A DNA stretch of 58,849 nucleotides from Actinomortierella ambigua (Eukaryota; Mortierellomycota; Mortierellomycetes; Mortierellales; Mortierellaceae): the NCBI GenBank assembly GCA_016098155.1, contig JAAAJB010000163.1, positions 1 to 58,849 on the forward strand. Reading direction: 5' to 3'. Position numbers and translations under genes: made by a program. The stretch's first letter is position 1, and the number at the start of each line of letters is the position of its first letter. The notes under the pieces were generated by a model. The model searched no databases, had not been told where the DNA came from, and saw nothing but the letters and a program-made list of their open reading frames with translations. Of this stretch, positions 24,201 to 35,878 are shown in pieces.

Positions 24201-25173
24201 TTAATGCGGGACTAAATGATTGAAAAACATGGAATTGGTGAGAGATGCGGATGTTGCTCTGTTGGTTTGCATGTGTAAGCGAGGGGAGGTAAGAAGATAG
24301 TCGTAAACGCAGTAAAGGGAAGAGAAAAACGGGCACTGAGGTTGTGAATAGAAGGTGTGATTGGATGGCGCCACCAAACTATAACGCCGCGCCAGTGCAT
24401 AATTGCGAACACGCTCGAGGAAAAAAAAAGCTATGGTCATTTTCGTCTTTCAAGCGCTCCTCTCTTGCACACAAGATCATGTCACCCCACGTCAACTGGC
24501 GCTGACCTCTTGCGTCCGCGCTGTGGTGCTTTACTTTCCTTGCTCCGATGCCTCTTGTCGACCGTGGCGGCGGTTCGCCACTGCGATGAAACAACGTGCC
24601 ATCGTTTGATAAACATGTAAGAGGCAATCGACGCTCGCTTCTCGGGGGACCGGGATAAGGCGGTGTTGAGGCTTTTTCCGGACTGTAGCGAAGTGGTGCT
24701 TTCGCACATTCAGGCTCTTGGAGACACGCTCCTCGAGTGCGGCTAAGCTAGTCATATTGAGAGAGCGTCTCGAGCTTCGTCGCACTACCTTGAGTGTATC
24801 AATTATATTGACAGCCTTCTTAGCACCACCATACTCTCTCAGCATTAACTGCTCTAATAGCCAAGGCGCTTGAAATCATTAGATGCGAAGGATAGTAGCC
24901 TACAGTACAATACCTTGTACCTAAAGTGCATCACTATGTGAACATGACACTGTTGAATACAAGGGGCGACTGAGCTCTATTTAGTTGGCCATTCTTATTC
25001 GGAAAGTTCAATGGGAATGAGGCCTCAAAGTCATCGCTTCCGTGTATTATGAATAACGCGGAAGAAGATTTATCTTCTTGCAATGCTAGTACTTTTTTAT
25101 TCTTTTTTTTTGGGGGGGGGGACGTAGAGGGTTGATTCTTTTTTTTTGTTCTTTGTCAGCGAAAGAAAGTATT
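24201..25173. other. Gene-poor tract
   Basis: One minus-strand open frame (24845-24531; starts MLREYGGAKKAVNIIDTLK) looks mildly protein-like but has no recognised family. The 25090-25150 stretch holds T and G homopolymers in the 3' flank of the PITH gene. Confidence 0.35.
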
Positions 25174-26206
25174 CTACTTGAGAGTGTGTCCAAAAGTTTC
25201 CACGGCACCAGGAACCTTATGATCTGCTGGATTGGCCTGAAGTTCATAGACGGTGATGATGGGATCTTGTTTGAACTATTATATTTGAGAAAACACTCGT
25301 TTAGTTCATTTTTAGGAAAGTCCGTTCGTTTTCTTCGTGGTGCGTTCTTTTTTTGTTTTATTTTTACCTCTGAATAATCTCCCTTGAGGCCAATAAAACT
25401 GATCCTTGTCGTGTCACCACCATGATTCGATGGGAAGAAGAGAGTAAGGTTGCGGAGGCTCGAGAACCTGGACACTCTAAAAAACATAGTGGTGTGACAA
25501 AGGCGTGGTAAAAAAGACAATCAGTGGACGACATCCTTGTGCGTATGAATAAAAATAAAATTGTCAATTGATTGATTGACTGATTGAGTATGGTTCTTCT
25601 CCTTCTCATACTTGGTGACATATTCAATGACCTGACCGCGAGTGTCATCGACGAGATCAAACTCTTGCGTGGGCTCCATCGACTCGGCCGTGTCAAAGTC
25701 AACATCCTCGCGGTTGGTAAACGCCTTGACTTTGCTCGGCGCCGTCTCACCAGGCTCGTAGCGGATCGAGATCGATTTGATCCTGACCGATGCTGTGAAT
25801 CTAGAGTCGACAAAAGAAGCGAGAATAATGAGTATCATGGAAGAGAGAGAGAGCGAGAGAGGAAAACCGCTTTAATCCATCCCATGGGATCGAGTATAGT
25901 GAGAAACGATGCGAAAGAATAAACAGACAGGGTCACATACGGGATAAACAGAATTAATTGCTCGTCGGCGTCTGACTCGAGAACTTTGGTGTCGTCCATC
26001 TTGTCCGCCCAGGGTTTGAGGATGGCCTTGCCTTGACCTGGTGCACTCTCGTTCAAGCATACAACCAAGTCACGGTCAATCTTTCCAAGAAGCGAACCAT
26101 GCACCAAGTCTTCGTCCGGTGACCGGTCATGCGAATGGTCATGGCCGTCATGGCCATGATGGTCGTGGTCGTGGTCGTGTGCCTCGTCGTGGCAATGGTG
26201 GCTCAT
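25174..26206 (-). CDS. PITH-domain protein (PITHD1-like)
   Basis: Minus-strand exons are 26206-25941, 25800-25612, 25476-25368 and 25275-25174, giving 221 aa. The PITH domain (the C-terminal domain of proteasome-interacting thioredoxin TXNL1) fills most of the protein. Family-typical stretches are SVRIKSISIRYE, FDLVDDTRGQVIEYV, RNLTLFFPSNHGGDTTRISF and IGLKGDYSE, with the end VYELQANPADHK rebuilt across the last intron. The first 30 residues are rich in His and Asp, which is common in fungal members and might bind metal. There is no thioredoxin fold or membrane segment, so it is likely cytosolic. The exact role is unclear; PITH proteins are linked to the proteasome lid. It shares a promoter with CMC2. 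Confidence 0.92.
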
Positions 26207-26300
26207 GTCGGGTTGGTCGGTGGGTTAACAGGTTGGTGGGAGTGAGTGGGGTGGAATGAGAGTCGTAATTGAGGGGGGAGGGGTGAGAACAACCACCATT

Positions 26301-26316
26301 CCAATGACCTCATTGG
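26301..26316. promoter_or_regulatory. Palindrome of two CCAAT boxes in a shared promoter
   Basis: CCAATGA and its exact reverse complement TCATTGG are separated by CC, placing one CCAAT box on each strand about 95 bp upstream of the PITH start and 420 bp upstream of CMC2. CCAAT is the binding core of the HAP/NF-Y complex, which in fungi activates respiratory genes. Whether it is bound here is inference. Confidence 0.45.
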
Positions 26317-26738
26317 GCGTGTCTCTGCGCCACCCACGTTGGTAGTCTAGAAAGCATAGACAAGCGCGCGTTTAGGAATGGATGGTCCGGGGCTGGAGGC
26401 GTCTTCCTATTTTGCCGTACCCCTCCCACTTTCCGAGATACCCATCCCATCCCATCCCTTCCCTTCTCTCCCTCCCGGCTCCGCTCCCCCTACCCAGTTA
26501 ATCAACCCTCTGTCGATCTCTTCGAAACCTCTGCATAGATTGCCGCCGGTGGAAACCGTAGTAGACAGACCGTTTGGGCATCCACTCCAGGGCAAATCCT
26601 CGGAGTTTCTTTCCCCTTTTGTGTTGTACACACAACATACACTCTTTTTTTTTTCCGTGGTTTCTTGTTCTCAATTTCACTCATTCTTATTTTCCTCTCC
26701 ACCCAACAACCCCCCCTGCCCTATAATCAGACATCAGA

Positions 26739-27142
26739 ATGCATTCCAAGCTCGACTTGCACGCACATATGGAGTGTGTTGATTTCATCGTGGCTTTTGA
26801 TGAATGCCACCGTGAAAGCTTCATTGGCCGCTACCTCGGCAAATGCAATGCCCTCAAGCTGGCCATGAATGAATGTCTTCAAAAAGAGGTAAAGAGAGCT
26901 ACTAGCTATCGAAGGATGCACCGCTATCAGTGATAGAGATCCATGGCGCAACAATATACATGTTTATCCGCCTCCATTCTCGGAATCCAACACCCCTCTT
27001 CCTGCTCTCTAACCTCTTTTTTTTTTTACCGGGTGTCCATGTGGATGGCCTATAGTTTGACAAGAAGCGCAAGGAAAAGTTTGAGGTTGCCAAGGAACGG
27101 AGGAAACGCATTGAGAAGGCTTGGGAGGGCATGGACGAGTAA
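26739..27142 (+). CDS. cmc2: COX assembly mitochondrial protein 2 (twin CX9C)
   Basis: Exons 26739-26888 and 27056-27142 give 78 aa. Two CX9C motifs are visible (Cys13/Cys23 and Cys36/Cys46), the twin-CX9C helical hairpin imported into the intermembrane space by Mia40. The start MHSKLDLHAHMEC, the middle GRYLGKCNALKLAMNECL and the basic tail KKRKEKFEVAKERRK match Cmc2, which is needed for cytochrome c oxidase assembly. The length is typical. It is divergent from the PITH gene and its stop is 92 bp from the convergent NELF-A stop. Confidence 0.93.
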
Positions 27143-27234
27143 ACAGTGGATAAATTCCCATCATTGTCGGATCAAAAAGTACATACATTCATTGTCATAC
27201 CATTTTTTTGGACGTTTATTATTATTATATTTTT

Positions 27235-30067
27235 TTAAAGCTCGATGGGCTGATGTGCATTGAATCCTTGCTGTGGTGGTGGTGGTGGTGGCTGCTGCTG
27301 CTGCTGTTGCTCGAGGGTTACATGAGGCTTGTTACGTTTCCTCTTGATCTTGCGCCATTCGCCCGTCTCAAAGTTCATCTCGATCAGGATCAGTTCATAC
27401 ATGGTCTTGCCTGTCATCGGATCCGTGACCTGTTCCTGGTTCATCACAATTTGGTACAGCGTATCCGTCGCATTAGGACGGATCACTAAAAGATGGAGGG
27501 TAAAAGAGAGTGAGGTTGGAGTTTAGCGTCAATGATCTCGTAAAAAAATATGTCCAATCCGTCTGACAAAGCACAAAGATGCGGATCATATACCTGGAAC
27601 TCCTTCCAGGAAAGCAGTAATATAGGCACGGTCCTCGGTTGTCAAGAGATTCGTATTCTGGAACAGAGTAGGATGTCCCGCCGGAGAGTCCAGAGGCTGC
27701 TCAGATGGTGCTGCTGCAGGCGGTGACGATGCTGCCGCAGGATACTGCGAGGCTTGTGGCTGGGTTGGCTGTGATTGTGAACCATCATAGCGTGGGAAAT
27801 AAGAGTCTCGTCCCTGTCCCTGGCCATACTCTATCGATGGCGTAGGTTGAGCAGATCCAAGCCCCGGCGTTGGCATGGGCGAGGAGACGTGTTCCGGAGC
27901 ATCCTGCATGTCATAGTCGTTCTCGCTTGTGAGCTGTCTTCGACTCCGGGCTGCTGCTGCACGTGCCCTTTTACGAGCAGCACCAGCACTGGCATCCTCC
28001 TCCGCCTCCTCTTCATCATCAGTCTGTGCACGCTTTCGGCTCTCGCCCACACCGGACCCATCTCGCTCGCGCGCCATCCGTTCCTCGCGTTCACTCCGCA
28101 ACCGATCCTTCTCCTTTTTGGCATCATCACGTTCGCGTTTCCGCTCTTCTTTTTCCCGTCGTTTCTCCTCTTTCTCACGCTCCAGTTGCCTCTTCTTCTC
28201 AGAATCTTGTAGCCGCTTTTGTTCGATTTCAGCTTGTCGCTGTTCCTTCTTTTGTTCTCTTTGACGTTGTTCCTCTATTAAACAAATGGAGAGAAAGAGA
28301 GAGGAGAGAGAGAGAGAGAGAGAGAGAGAAAGAAGCAGGGTTAGAAACAAAAATGCTGATGCAGGAGATTCATCGATCGCAGTGGGGATGTCCCCTCGTG
28401 TCCTATAATAATATCGCCCCCACTCACCTTGTTCTTGGCGAAGTTTGTCATCCTTCATTGACTGCATGATCTCCGTTCCTTGCTCAATGTCCAAGATCTG
28501 AATCCGACTGTGTTTTTGGTTCAATCGAGGCATAGCCGGTCCATCCAACCGAGGCGATCGAAGTGGTAGCGTGGATGGATCTAAGTCATCAAGGGTATAA
28601 AAAAAAACGGCGCAACAAAAAAATGTCACCCAAGTATATAAATTGTTGAAAAGTGGTCAGTCAAGAGCTTATTAAACTGGCCAAGCGGACAAAAAAAATC
28701 GTTCGCATCGAAGCAGAAACTTCTCTTCCTCCTCCCTGTCACTTTCCCAACCCTTCAACTTACTTCTAGGGAGATTAATATTTTTTGGTCTTCGATTAAC
28801 AAACAGTCCTCCACCAGCTGACTTGGCTGGCCGTGGTGGTGGCAGTCCTGGTACAGGACTAGGTGCTCCTGGTACGCCCGACTGACCACTAGCTCCGGGA
28901 GCCACGCCTGGCACACCCGGCACACCGGGCACACCCGAGGCAGCAGCGGCAGCGGTGGCTACCCCTGTTCCTCCTGGCGCAGGTCCGCCTGCGGATGCGC
29001 CGCCTACTGCCATGGGTGTGTGGATGCTACTGCCGGGCCCAAGCAAGGTGGGGCTGAGGGGGCCACCTCCTACGCCTAAGGCGCTACCTCCCATGAATGT
29101 GCCAGCTTTCTCTGCCAGTTTCAAGAGTCGTTCGGATCGTTCACTATGATTGTTGCGGAACTTTTTCTTGAGCACAAAGTGTTGGTGGAGGCTCGGTGCT
29201 TCAGGATCCTCGCTGCCTGATGGGTGCCATACTGAGGTGTTGAGATAGGTCCATTCCTTGGGGTGAAATCTGATGCCCTCTAACATGACTGTGAAAAAAA
29301 AAGAAGCGAAAAGGGAGGGGGGTGTCAGTCATTCAGTGACATTTGGTCCGCAAGTGAAGTAACGAAGTCGTCATAGCAATGAAAAAAAAGGAGAAAGAGG
29401 TAGCCATACTGTGTGTCTGCAGGGTCCCGAGTTGATCGCCAAGGTGCACCTGATCTGCAAATTGTTCAACGTTGAAGCGAAGAGTGCCCTCAGTTGGATA
29501 GTCCTGAAGCAGCTGGGCAATTAAGCGTACCCAGTCGTCCGGGTCGGAGCATGCATGGTCGATCAACTATTGCATTGTTGTTGAAAAAAAAAGATACAAG
29601 TGGTATAATTAGTCGACCAGACGATCATTAAGGGCATTGTGCCACCATGGAAGCAGAGAGATAGAGAAACACCAACCACGCAAAGACACGACCTCCTAGC
29701 TGCACATATCGCAACACCCAAACCACCACCACCGCCCACCATCCACCACCATCCACCCCCACCACTGTCGCCAAAAGAAGACTCCAAAGAACAATGCCAT
29801 GATGGGGTGTGTGTTCAGTTTATTCCAGCTACAAGACAATACCTCCTGACATTTTTGCTTCAGCTCGACTTGCTGGGCCTTCTTGAGTGAAATGAGAGAG
29901 AACAGCACATTAACGCGCACACGATTCTCGAGCTGTGACCAGCGCTCGCGAATATTGAGCAGAATGTCATTGGTCAACTCGGACGCCACTGTCTGATGTC
30001 CGTGCCAAGGTGCCGTCAAATGCTGGCTCAGCCAATCCTGCACGCCTTCTCCTTTCAAGCGCTCCAT
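27235..30067 (-). CDS. nelfa: Negative elongation factor A (NELF-A) homologue
   Basis: Minus-strand exons are 30067-29843, 29566-29410, 29288-28764, 28580-28428, 28274-27594 and 27485-27235, giving 663 aa with all phases consistent. NELF-A is a subunit of the NELF complex that holds RNA polymerase II in promoter-proximal pause. Residues 1-140 match the N-terminal HDAg-like domain (VQDWLSQHL, LTNDILLNIRERW, SDPDDWVRLIAQLLQDYP). A central SRIQILDIEQG block corresponds to the conserved Leu-Asp-Ile motif. The C-terminus (about 554-640: LTTEDRAYITAFLEG, YELILIEMNFETGEWRKIKR) matches the conserved NELF-A end that binds the complex. Between them lie a Gly/Pro/Val-rich linker and a Glu/Arg/Lys coiled coil (about 355-440) not typical of animal NELF-A. 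The tail has short Gln and Pro runs. Identity rests on both ends matching in order. Confidence 0.85.
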
Positions 30068-30413
30068 ATGGGTTGGTTGGTTGGTTGGTTGTCCGTGTGA
30101 GTTTTATGGGCGCGAGTGCGTGTGCATGCACGTGTTCTTGTAGGAAAGGGGGGGGGGGGTCAAGGAGGAAGGTAATGAAAGTGGGAAGAGGAAAAGAGAA
30201 ATTGATGCGAACAAGAGCGCGTTTGACGGAGGGGGAGGCAGAAGAGAGAGGGAGGAGGAGTGAGAAAGAAGGTCAGTCCCACTCTCATCATTTTGTTTGG
30301 TGGCTTGGCTCCGATGATGATGATGGCGAAGATGATTGCATTGTGCAGCTTCGCATTTTTGCTCTATTTCACTCGTTTTGTTCTCCTCTTCCTTCTTCTC
30401 TCTATCTATCTCC
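30068..30413. promoter_or_regulatory. Shared promoter of NELF-A and the GIY-YIG gene
   Basis: This is the 346-bp spacer between two divergent starts. It contains (GGTT)4 near 30071-30088, a G homopolymer near 30150, and GA-rich then CT-rich sequence toward the GIY-YIG start. No specific binding site is recognised. Confidence 0.5.
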
Positions 30414-32138
30414 ATGCCCTCCCTCGAGGGCTCGAATGCAAAGGCCATATGTGTCTACATCCTGCGCACAGTCGGTGAAAGGACCTTGAGGACCTATGTT
30501 GGCTACAGCGTTTGCCTAAAGGTAAAGCCTGTCAAGGAGGGGGATGAGCGCGACCGAGCGTGTGAAGACACAAGAGAGCCTCCACCGCCACATTTCTCAC
30601 TTCATTTTTTTTGTTTATTTCTGAACAATATGTGCGTGTGTGCGTGTGTGTGTGTGTGTGTCTGTTTGTGTGTGCATGTGCGTGTGGTAAAACGTTTGGG
30701 GGGGGGGGTGGACTACCAGGAGCGACTCAAGGCACACGCAGGGTTAAAGGGCGCTGGCGTCGGGGCAAAGTCAACGCGGGACCGGACGTGGGAGCCTTAC
30801 GTCGCCGTGACAGGGTTTGTCTCCAAGACTGAAGCCATGTCGTTTGAATGGCATCTCAAGTATCAGACGAAGATTCGTAACAAGAATGCCATTCTGGCTT
30901 GGAGTTCCGTGGGGACAAGGGAGGTAGAACAACGGGAGGAGGATTCAAGTCGTCGAAGAAAGAAAACGAATAGCTCTAATGCTAGTGGTAGTCATAGTGG
31001 GAAAAGCAGTGATAGTCTAACAAGTAGTAGTGGTGGTAGTACGACGACACGGAGGATGAAGAAGGAGGAGAGTGGGACGATGTGGCCACAGAGAAAAATC
31101 TGGCTCTCTCCATGCGACAGGCGTGTTGCGAGCCTGTGGAGGCTGCTGGCCGACAAGGATCGCTCATGGAACCAGCGTCTTGATCCGATACCCAAACTTG
31201 AGCGAGGGCTGGAGCATGGGCACCACCAAGAAAAAGAGGACAAGGACGACGAGCATGTTGATGGTGCAGGCAGTGAAGATAACGACGATGGTGAGGTGTT
31301 GGGCGCAAGGAGGCTGAAAAGGAAGCAAAAGAGCGAGCCCGTCATCCCCGACACACCATTTATACCCATGTCAGCCACATTTGGGGCGATCGATGACAAC
31401 AACGACAACAACAGCAGCAGCAAGCATGTTGGGGGGCTGAACCTCCACGAGGTACAACACAACGTTGCACAAGACTCTCAGCCTGTGCGCGTTCCACATC
31501 CTCCGCCTCCTCTGATGGCTCAAACCACACAGCAACAGCAACAGCAACCACAACAACCAGCCAACACCAGCCAAGCAGTCGCTCAAAATCACCGCCGTGG
31601 TAATTTCCTCCAACAACCTATCCTCGAGTTCATCCAAGGTGAACAGTACCGAGACCCACGCTTCAAGTCAGACGCCTCTTCTTCTCACGAAGAATCCTGC
31701 AAAGAACCTCGCCACTGGATCGTTCACTGGTCCACTCAGGCTCAACGCGATCTTCCTTCGTGCCTCGTCAGGGACCTCTTGCTAGAGGCCTCACCACCCG
31801 CAGCGGGCGAGCCTGCGGAGCTACCTTTCCTCCTGCCGTCCATTCGTTCAAAAGACGGCTACTGGGGAGTCCCTGACTGCACCTTCGTCCATCACATTCC
31901 CCTCAGCATTGATCACATGGACCGGGGTCTCAGCCAGCTTCCTTACCTCTTCGACCATTCATCCTCATCAACGACATCCTCACCATCCACTACCTCAAAG
32001 CCCAAACAAGCAGCTTCGTCTTCACGACGTCGAAAGACTTCCACCACCTCCACCACCACCACCGCCGCCGCCACGACGCCAGAACCTGCTCCCGTAAAGA
32101 AGACACGATCAAAGCGAAAAACCGGAGAAAATAATTAG
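30414..32138 (+). CDS. GIY-YIG nuclease-domain protein with long disordered tail
   Basis: Exons 30414-30521 and 30720-32138 give 508 aa. The GIY-YIG fold occupies about residues 12-90: VYI at 14-16, YVG at 28-30, then Arg38 and His42 brought to the right spacing by splicing, GAKSTRDRTWE at 51-61, and Glu79 in AMSFEW as the metal-binding glutamate. These are the catalytic positions of GIY-YIG endonucleases, and the order GAK-T-R-W-E resembles SLX1 more than bacterial UvrC. No C-terminal RING/PHD zinc domain of SLX1 is seen; the remainder is Ser/Thr/Gln-rich, with one conserved-looking block around 345-440 (HWIVHWSTQAQRDLPSCLV). The tail is basic. Without the intron the frame is also open through 30522-30719, but then Arg and His would be displaced. 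It is likely a nuclear DNA-processing enzyme. Its stop is 70 bp from the convergent MLH1 stop. Confidence 0.75.
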   Translation: MPSLEGSNAKAICVYILRTVGERTLRTYVGYSVCLKVKPVKEGDERDRACEDTREPPPPHFSLHFFCLFLNNMCVCACVCVCVCLCVHVRVVKRLGGGVDYQERLKAHAGLKGAGVGAKSTRDRTWEPYVAVTGFVSKTEAMSFEWHLKYQTKIRNKNAILAWSSVGTREVEQREEDSSRRRKKTNSSNASGSHSGKSSDSLTSSSGGSTTTRRMKKEESGTMWPQRKIWLSPCDRRVASLWRLLADKDRSWNQRLDPIPKLERGLEHGHHQEKEDKDDEHVDGAGSEDNDDGEVLGARRLKRKQKSEPVIPDTPFIPMSATFGAIDDNNDNNSSSKHVGGLNLHEVQHNVAQDSQPVRVPHPPPPLMAQTTQQQQQQPQQPANTSQAVAQNHRRGNFLQQPILEFIQGEQYRDPRFKSDASSSHEESCKEPRHWIVHWSTQAQRDLPSCLVRDLLLEASPPAAGEPAELPFLLPSIRSKDGYWGVPDCTFVHHIPLSIDHMDRGLSQLPYLFDHSSSSTTSSPSTTSKPKQAASSSRRRKTSTTSTTTTAAATTPEPAPVKKTRSKRKTGENN

Positions 32139-32208
32139 CATTAAAATACCTACATGAACCGCAAGAAAGGAAGAATGGGCGGTATATTTGCTACATCTAT
32201 AGATACTA

Positions 32209-35200
32209 TTAGCAACGTTCAAAAACTTTGTAAAGCTCTTTGACATGCGCCACTTGGACCACCACACCTGGCTGTTCGACCAACGACTTTGGCGGGATGA
32301 ATCCTCTTTTGAGCGCCGGAAATAGGACCGTCGCCACCATATGCTGAAAGTAGGCATCCTGTTTTTGCTGCAGCGTTGTTAAATCCTTAGCTCGATCATT
32401 GTTGCCGTCTTCGCCTTTCAGTCCGTTGTCTACTCCTCCGCCTTCTTCTTTTGCTTTTTCTTCCTCCTCATCCACCACCAGTTCCGGATGGGTACTATAA
32501 AAGATGGCCAGTTCACGACTGATGGACTGGAAGCAGGGCTTTTCTGCAGTCCAGTCCACCTCAGAGCCAAGTCGCCACAGGAAATCTGGGAGCTTTTCAA
32601 GGTTAGGCGCATAGCCTTTGAGAATCATCGGTAACGCCTCCACATGTCCATCCTCGGTGATGCAGACAGAAAAGTACTCCTTGAGCATCTCTCGGCGCTC
32701 CACAAGATGATTTGCCACCGTCTAAAGGAAAGAATGAATGAAAGAAAGAAAGAAAGAAAGAGAAAGCCATTTCCAGAGATTGTGAGAAGGTGTCCTAAAA
32801 AAAAGACATTGAGCCATATCTCGAGCTATTTTTTTTGGTGCGCGCTACTTACCTTGGCGATCTCCTCCTGGCTCTTCAGCTCCGATGGCCATGTCTCCTT
32901 GCCCATCAGCTCCCGCTCATCCTCCAGTGCCATCCGCACCAAGTCAACGATGGAAGCCATGGGAGTCAGGCGAATGTATCCAAAGTTGGAAAAATCGCGT
33001 AAGCACAGCTGATAAAACAGCTCTTCGCTCAATACCTCATAGTCGATCAAATACAACGCCAGATCGTTCTGGATCAACGCCCGTCGTTGGTCCAGCACTC
33101 CAACAAACGTGTGGTGCTCGAAAATCGTCCTTAACACCGGATGCGCTTGCTTCCGTACTTCCTCTCGTAGTTGTAATACGCTCGTCAGCTTCACTTCGAC
33201 CCGCGCTGCTGCTGCCGCTTTTGCCTTTCGGGGTGTTGGTGCTGTTGAAGTGGATGACGACTGAGATGGTGTATGACCGAGACTACCACTGCTGCTGCTA
33301 CCCCTTGCAGAGGAAGATCCATGCCTCGAACTATAGTCTCCGTGCTTGCTCTTAAACCTTTCAATTTTGGAGAGGAGCGATCCACCCGACGACGACGATA
33401 GCGGCTCTGTCGCCACTGACCGTCCTTGCACGCCACCTTCCACGTCAGCGTTGTTTTCTTCCATATTGTAGTCGTCGTGCTCGCCGTTGTCATCGTCAAT
33501 GTCCATGGCATCTGTATCAATCTTGATCCTCTTGTGTTCTGGCGCCAGTCGTTGGGGTGCATAGGGCGAAGCAGCTGCGACGAGGAACGAATCTAGTGTC
33601 TGAGCCCGGCTGTCTGTCCGTACTTGATCATATTCATACAGCTTTGGAGCTGAATGTTGTTTCATCCGTCCGAGTGAAGGAAGAGGGAGTAAAAAAAAAA
33701 AGCCATAAATTCGATGAGTATTTCATTTACCTTTTCTTCTCTTATTCCAGCATTTCATAAAAGCATTTAGATATATAATCGATCCATATTTACCTGACTT
33801 TTTGGACGTGCCAGCCCGATCCCCCTGATCACCGGCCTTGACCTTTGAAAACTGATTGAGCTGTGGAAGAAGCGTCTGCGCTGAAAAGTTGCGTGAAGTG
33901 TTGGCGTCACCTAACCGCCGTTGGATAGCGTCACAGATCTCGCCCACGATTTCGTCCTCGTGCATAAAATGCACCTGAAAGAAAAAGAAGAGAAGGAGGG
34001 GTGGTCGGAGGAAACATCAGCTCTACTAGTCTTTCTTTCCATGTTCCACAGGAAGAAGGGGAAAACAAAGCGACGTCAAGTATTTTTTTTTGAGTTGATA
34101 GCAAAGTTGGCTGGGGAGCAGACAAGACATACCTCTCGTTTTGTAGGATGGACGTTTACATCAACGTTCCGTGGCTCCATTTCCAAGGACATGTACACCC
34201 ATGGATGTGAGTTCTTGGGGAGATAGGCAGCATACACGTTTTCAATAGCCTTGCGGATCGAAGGAGAATCCACCGATCGGTCTACAACACAAATAGGGTA
34301 ATAATGTAGCAATAGGTGTGAGTCCTATGCAAGGCAATCATTAGAACCTTTCGACATCATCCCACGGTGACTATGAACAACAACATTACGGTTGATGAAG
34401 AGAAGAAAGGCAAACTTCTTGACGTTAAAGTTGGCATTAGAGATGTATGCCTTGATCTTGAGCGAGTACTTGGGAAGAGTCTCCTCCAAGAGCAGCAGCT
34501 CATTCACCACCGCCGATCCATAAATCTGTCGGATATTGTCGAGTACAGATGCCATCGGCGCCGTATTGACATCTGGTGTTGTAGAACCAGCCTATGCACC
34601 CAAAGTCGAGTAGTCGTTACGGAGGAGAAAGAAAAGAGTGAGAAAATAACATAGGTAGAAATGGTCCTTGCCAAGAATAATATGCTTGGGAAGAACGAAA
34701 TTGGCAAAGGCGTGCTAAAGAGGAAAAGAATAGAGATAGATTTGCTTACCTTTCGGCAGGTAAAGGCTACACCAGCGTTGTGGATAGCATATTTGTTAAC
34801 GACATCCAGAATGCGGTTGTATTCTTCTGTTGGACTCCGAAGTGCTCTCCGTCGCGTTGGCACATTGAAGAACAGGTCCTCTGCCTGCAAGATAAACATG
34901 CAGGGGGGGGGTTCAGCGAAACGTTAGTCATCGATGCTTTATATGATGAGCGTGTGTTAGAGTTTGTCCCGCTCGTCTAAGCTAGCTCTGTTTTTCTCCT
35001 GTTGCCTTTTTTTTTTTTGCTACACCACTTGCCGTAATTTGAGTGCCGTTGTTTCCAGCACAAGGCTTTGGTTCTGCTGGTCCACCTGGCTTGGCGGGGA
35101 CGACTTTGCCATCGGAAAATGAAGCTCTAAGAGATGGAGTCGCGTGGGATGAACAAAATTATTCGTGAACGAATATGAGTTCCTGCTCACGACCCCTATG

Positions 35201-35878
35201 CAGGGCAAGAACAAAGGCAAACTCCAAAAAAAGGACCTTTCCCACTTACTTGTAGGCGCAGTTTGAATCCTGTGTCTTGCTGGTGATGGTAACATGAGCC
35301 ACGTGGCTGATACTAGCAAGCGCCTCTCCTCGAAAGCCATATGTGGACATGGAGGACAGATCGTCAAACGAGCGCAGCTTGCTGGTGGTAAAGCGCTCAC
35401 AGACAATCTTCATATCCTCGACCTTGATGACAATATGTGGAGTACATCAAGTGAGAGGTGCAAATCAATAGTACAAGAAAGCGGATGAATCATTTCTGTC
35501 ATAAAAGGACGACGAATCTATTTCTTTTATTTTCAATCGCTTCCAAGAGCTTGGTTACCTTGATGCCATGGCCATTATCTTGGATCTGTAGCAGCTTGAG
35601 TCCTCCATCTTTGACAAAGACTTGAATGGACGTTGAACGAGCATCCAGCGAGTTTTCAATAAGTTCCTTGAGCGCATTGGCTGGTCGATGAATAATCTAG
35701 GATTTCCAGGCGTTGACGTGTTTCGTCTTAGTGGCAAAGTCAGAACAACTACTTGTAACCTCTCGTAGAAAAACATCACCCATGAGAGTACCTCGCCAGC
35801 AGCAATGCGATTCACGACGGCCTCGTCCAGTCGCTTAATGGTTGGCACTACGATTGGCTGATCTGGTGTAGCATTCAT
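32209..35878 (-). CDS. mlh1: DNA mismatch repair protein MLH1
   Basis: Minus-strand exons are 35878-35792, 35696-35559, 35422-35250, 35126-35033, 34884-34750, 34591-34390, 34281-34133, 33974-33794, 33649-32853 and 32721-32209, giving 822 aa. MLH1 pairs with PMS1 or MLH3 to act after MutS in mismatch repair and in meiotic crossover. The GHKL ATPase is intact: [13 protein letters not shown] with Glu40 and Asn44, [20 protein letters not shown] and the GNNGTQI lid. [12 protein letters not shown] marks the end of the transducer domain. A variable Ser-rich linker precedes the C-terminal dimerisation domain, which ends in the conserved FERC. Intron 4 (34885-35032) has a GC donor. The frame is open 30 codons further upstream, but the start at 35878 gives the usual short leader before VVNRIAAGE. 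Confidence 0.96.
34885..35032 (-). other. GC-AG intron in MLH1
   Basis: The donor reads ACG|GCAAGT and the acceptor TTGCAG. Splicing here joins GTQIT to [12 protein letters not shown] in phase 0, matching the MLH1 family. The nearest GT alternative does not preserve the conserved Glu-Asp. Confidence 0.8.

Noticed and set aside
30336..30413. Longer start for the GIY-YIG gene at 30336
   Set aside because: The codon there is TTG, and the added residues are a CT-tract artefact; the first in-frame ATG is 30414.
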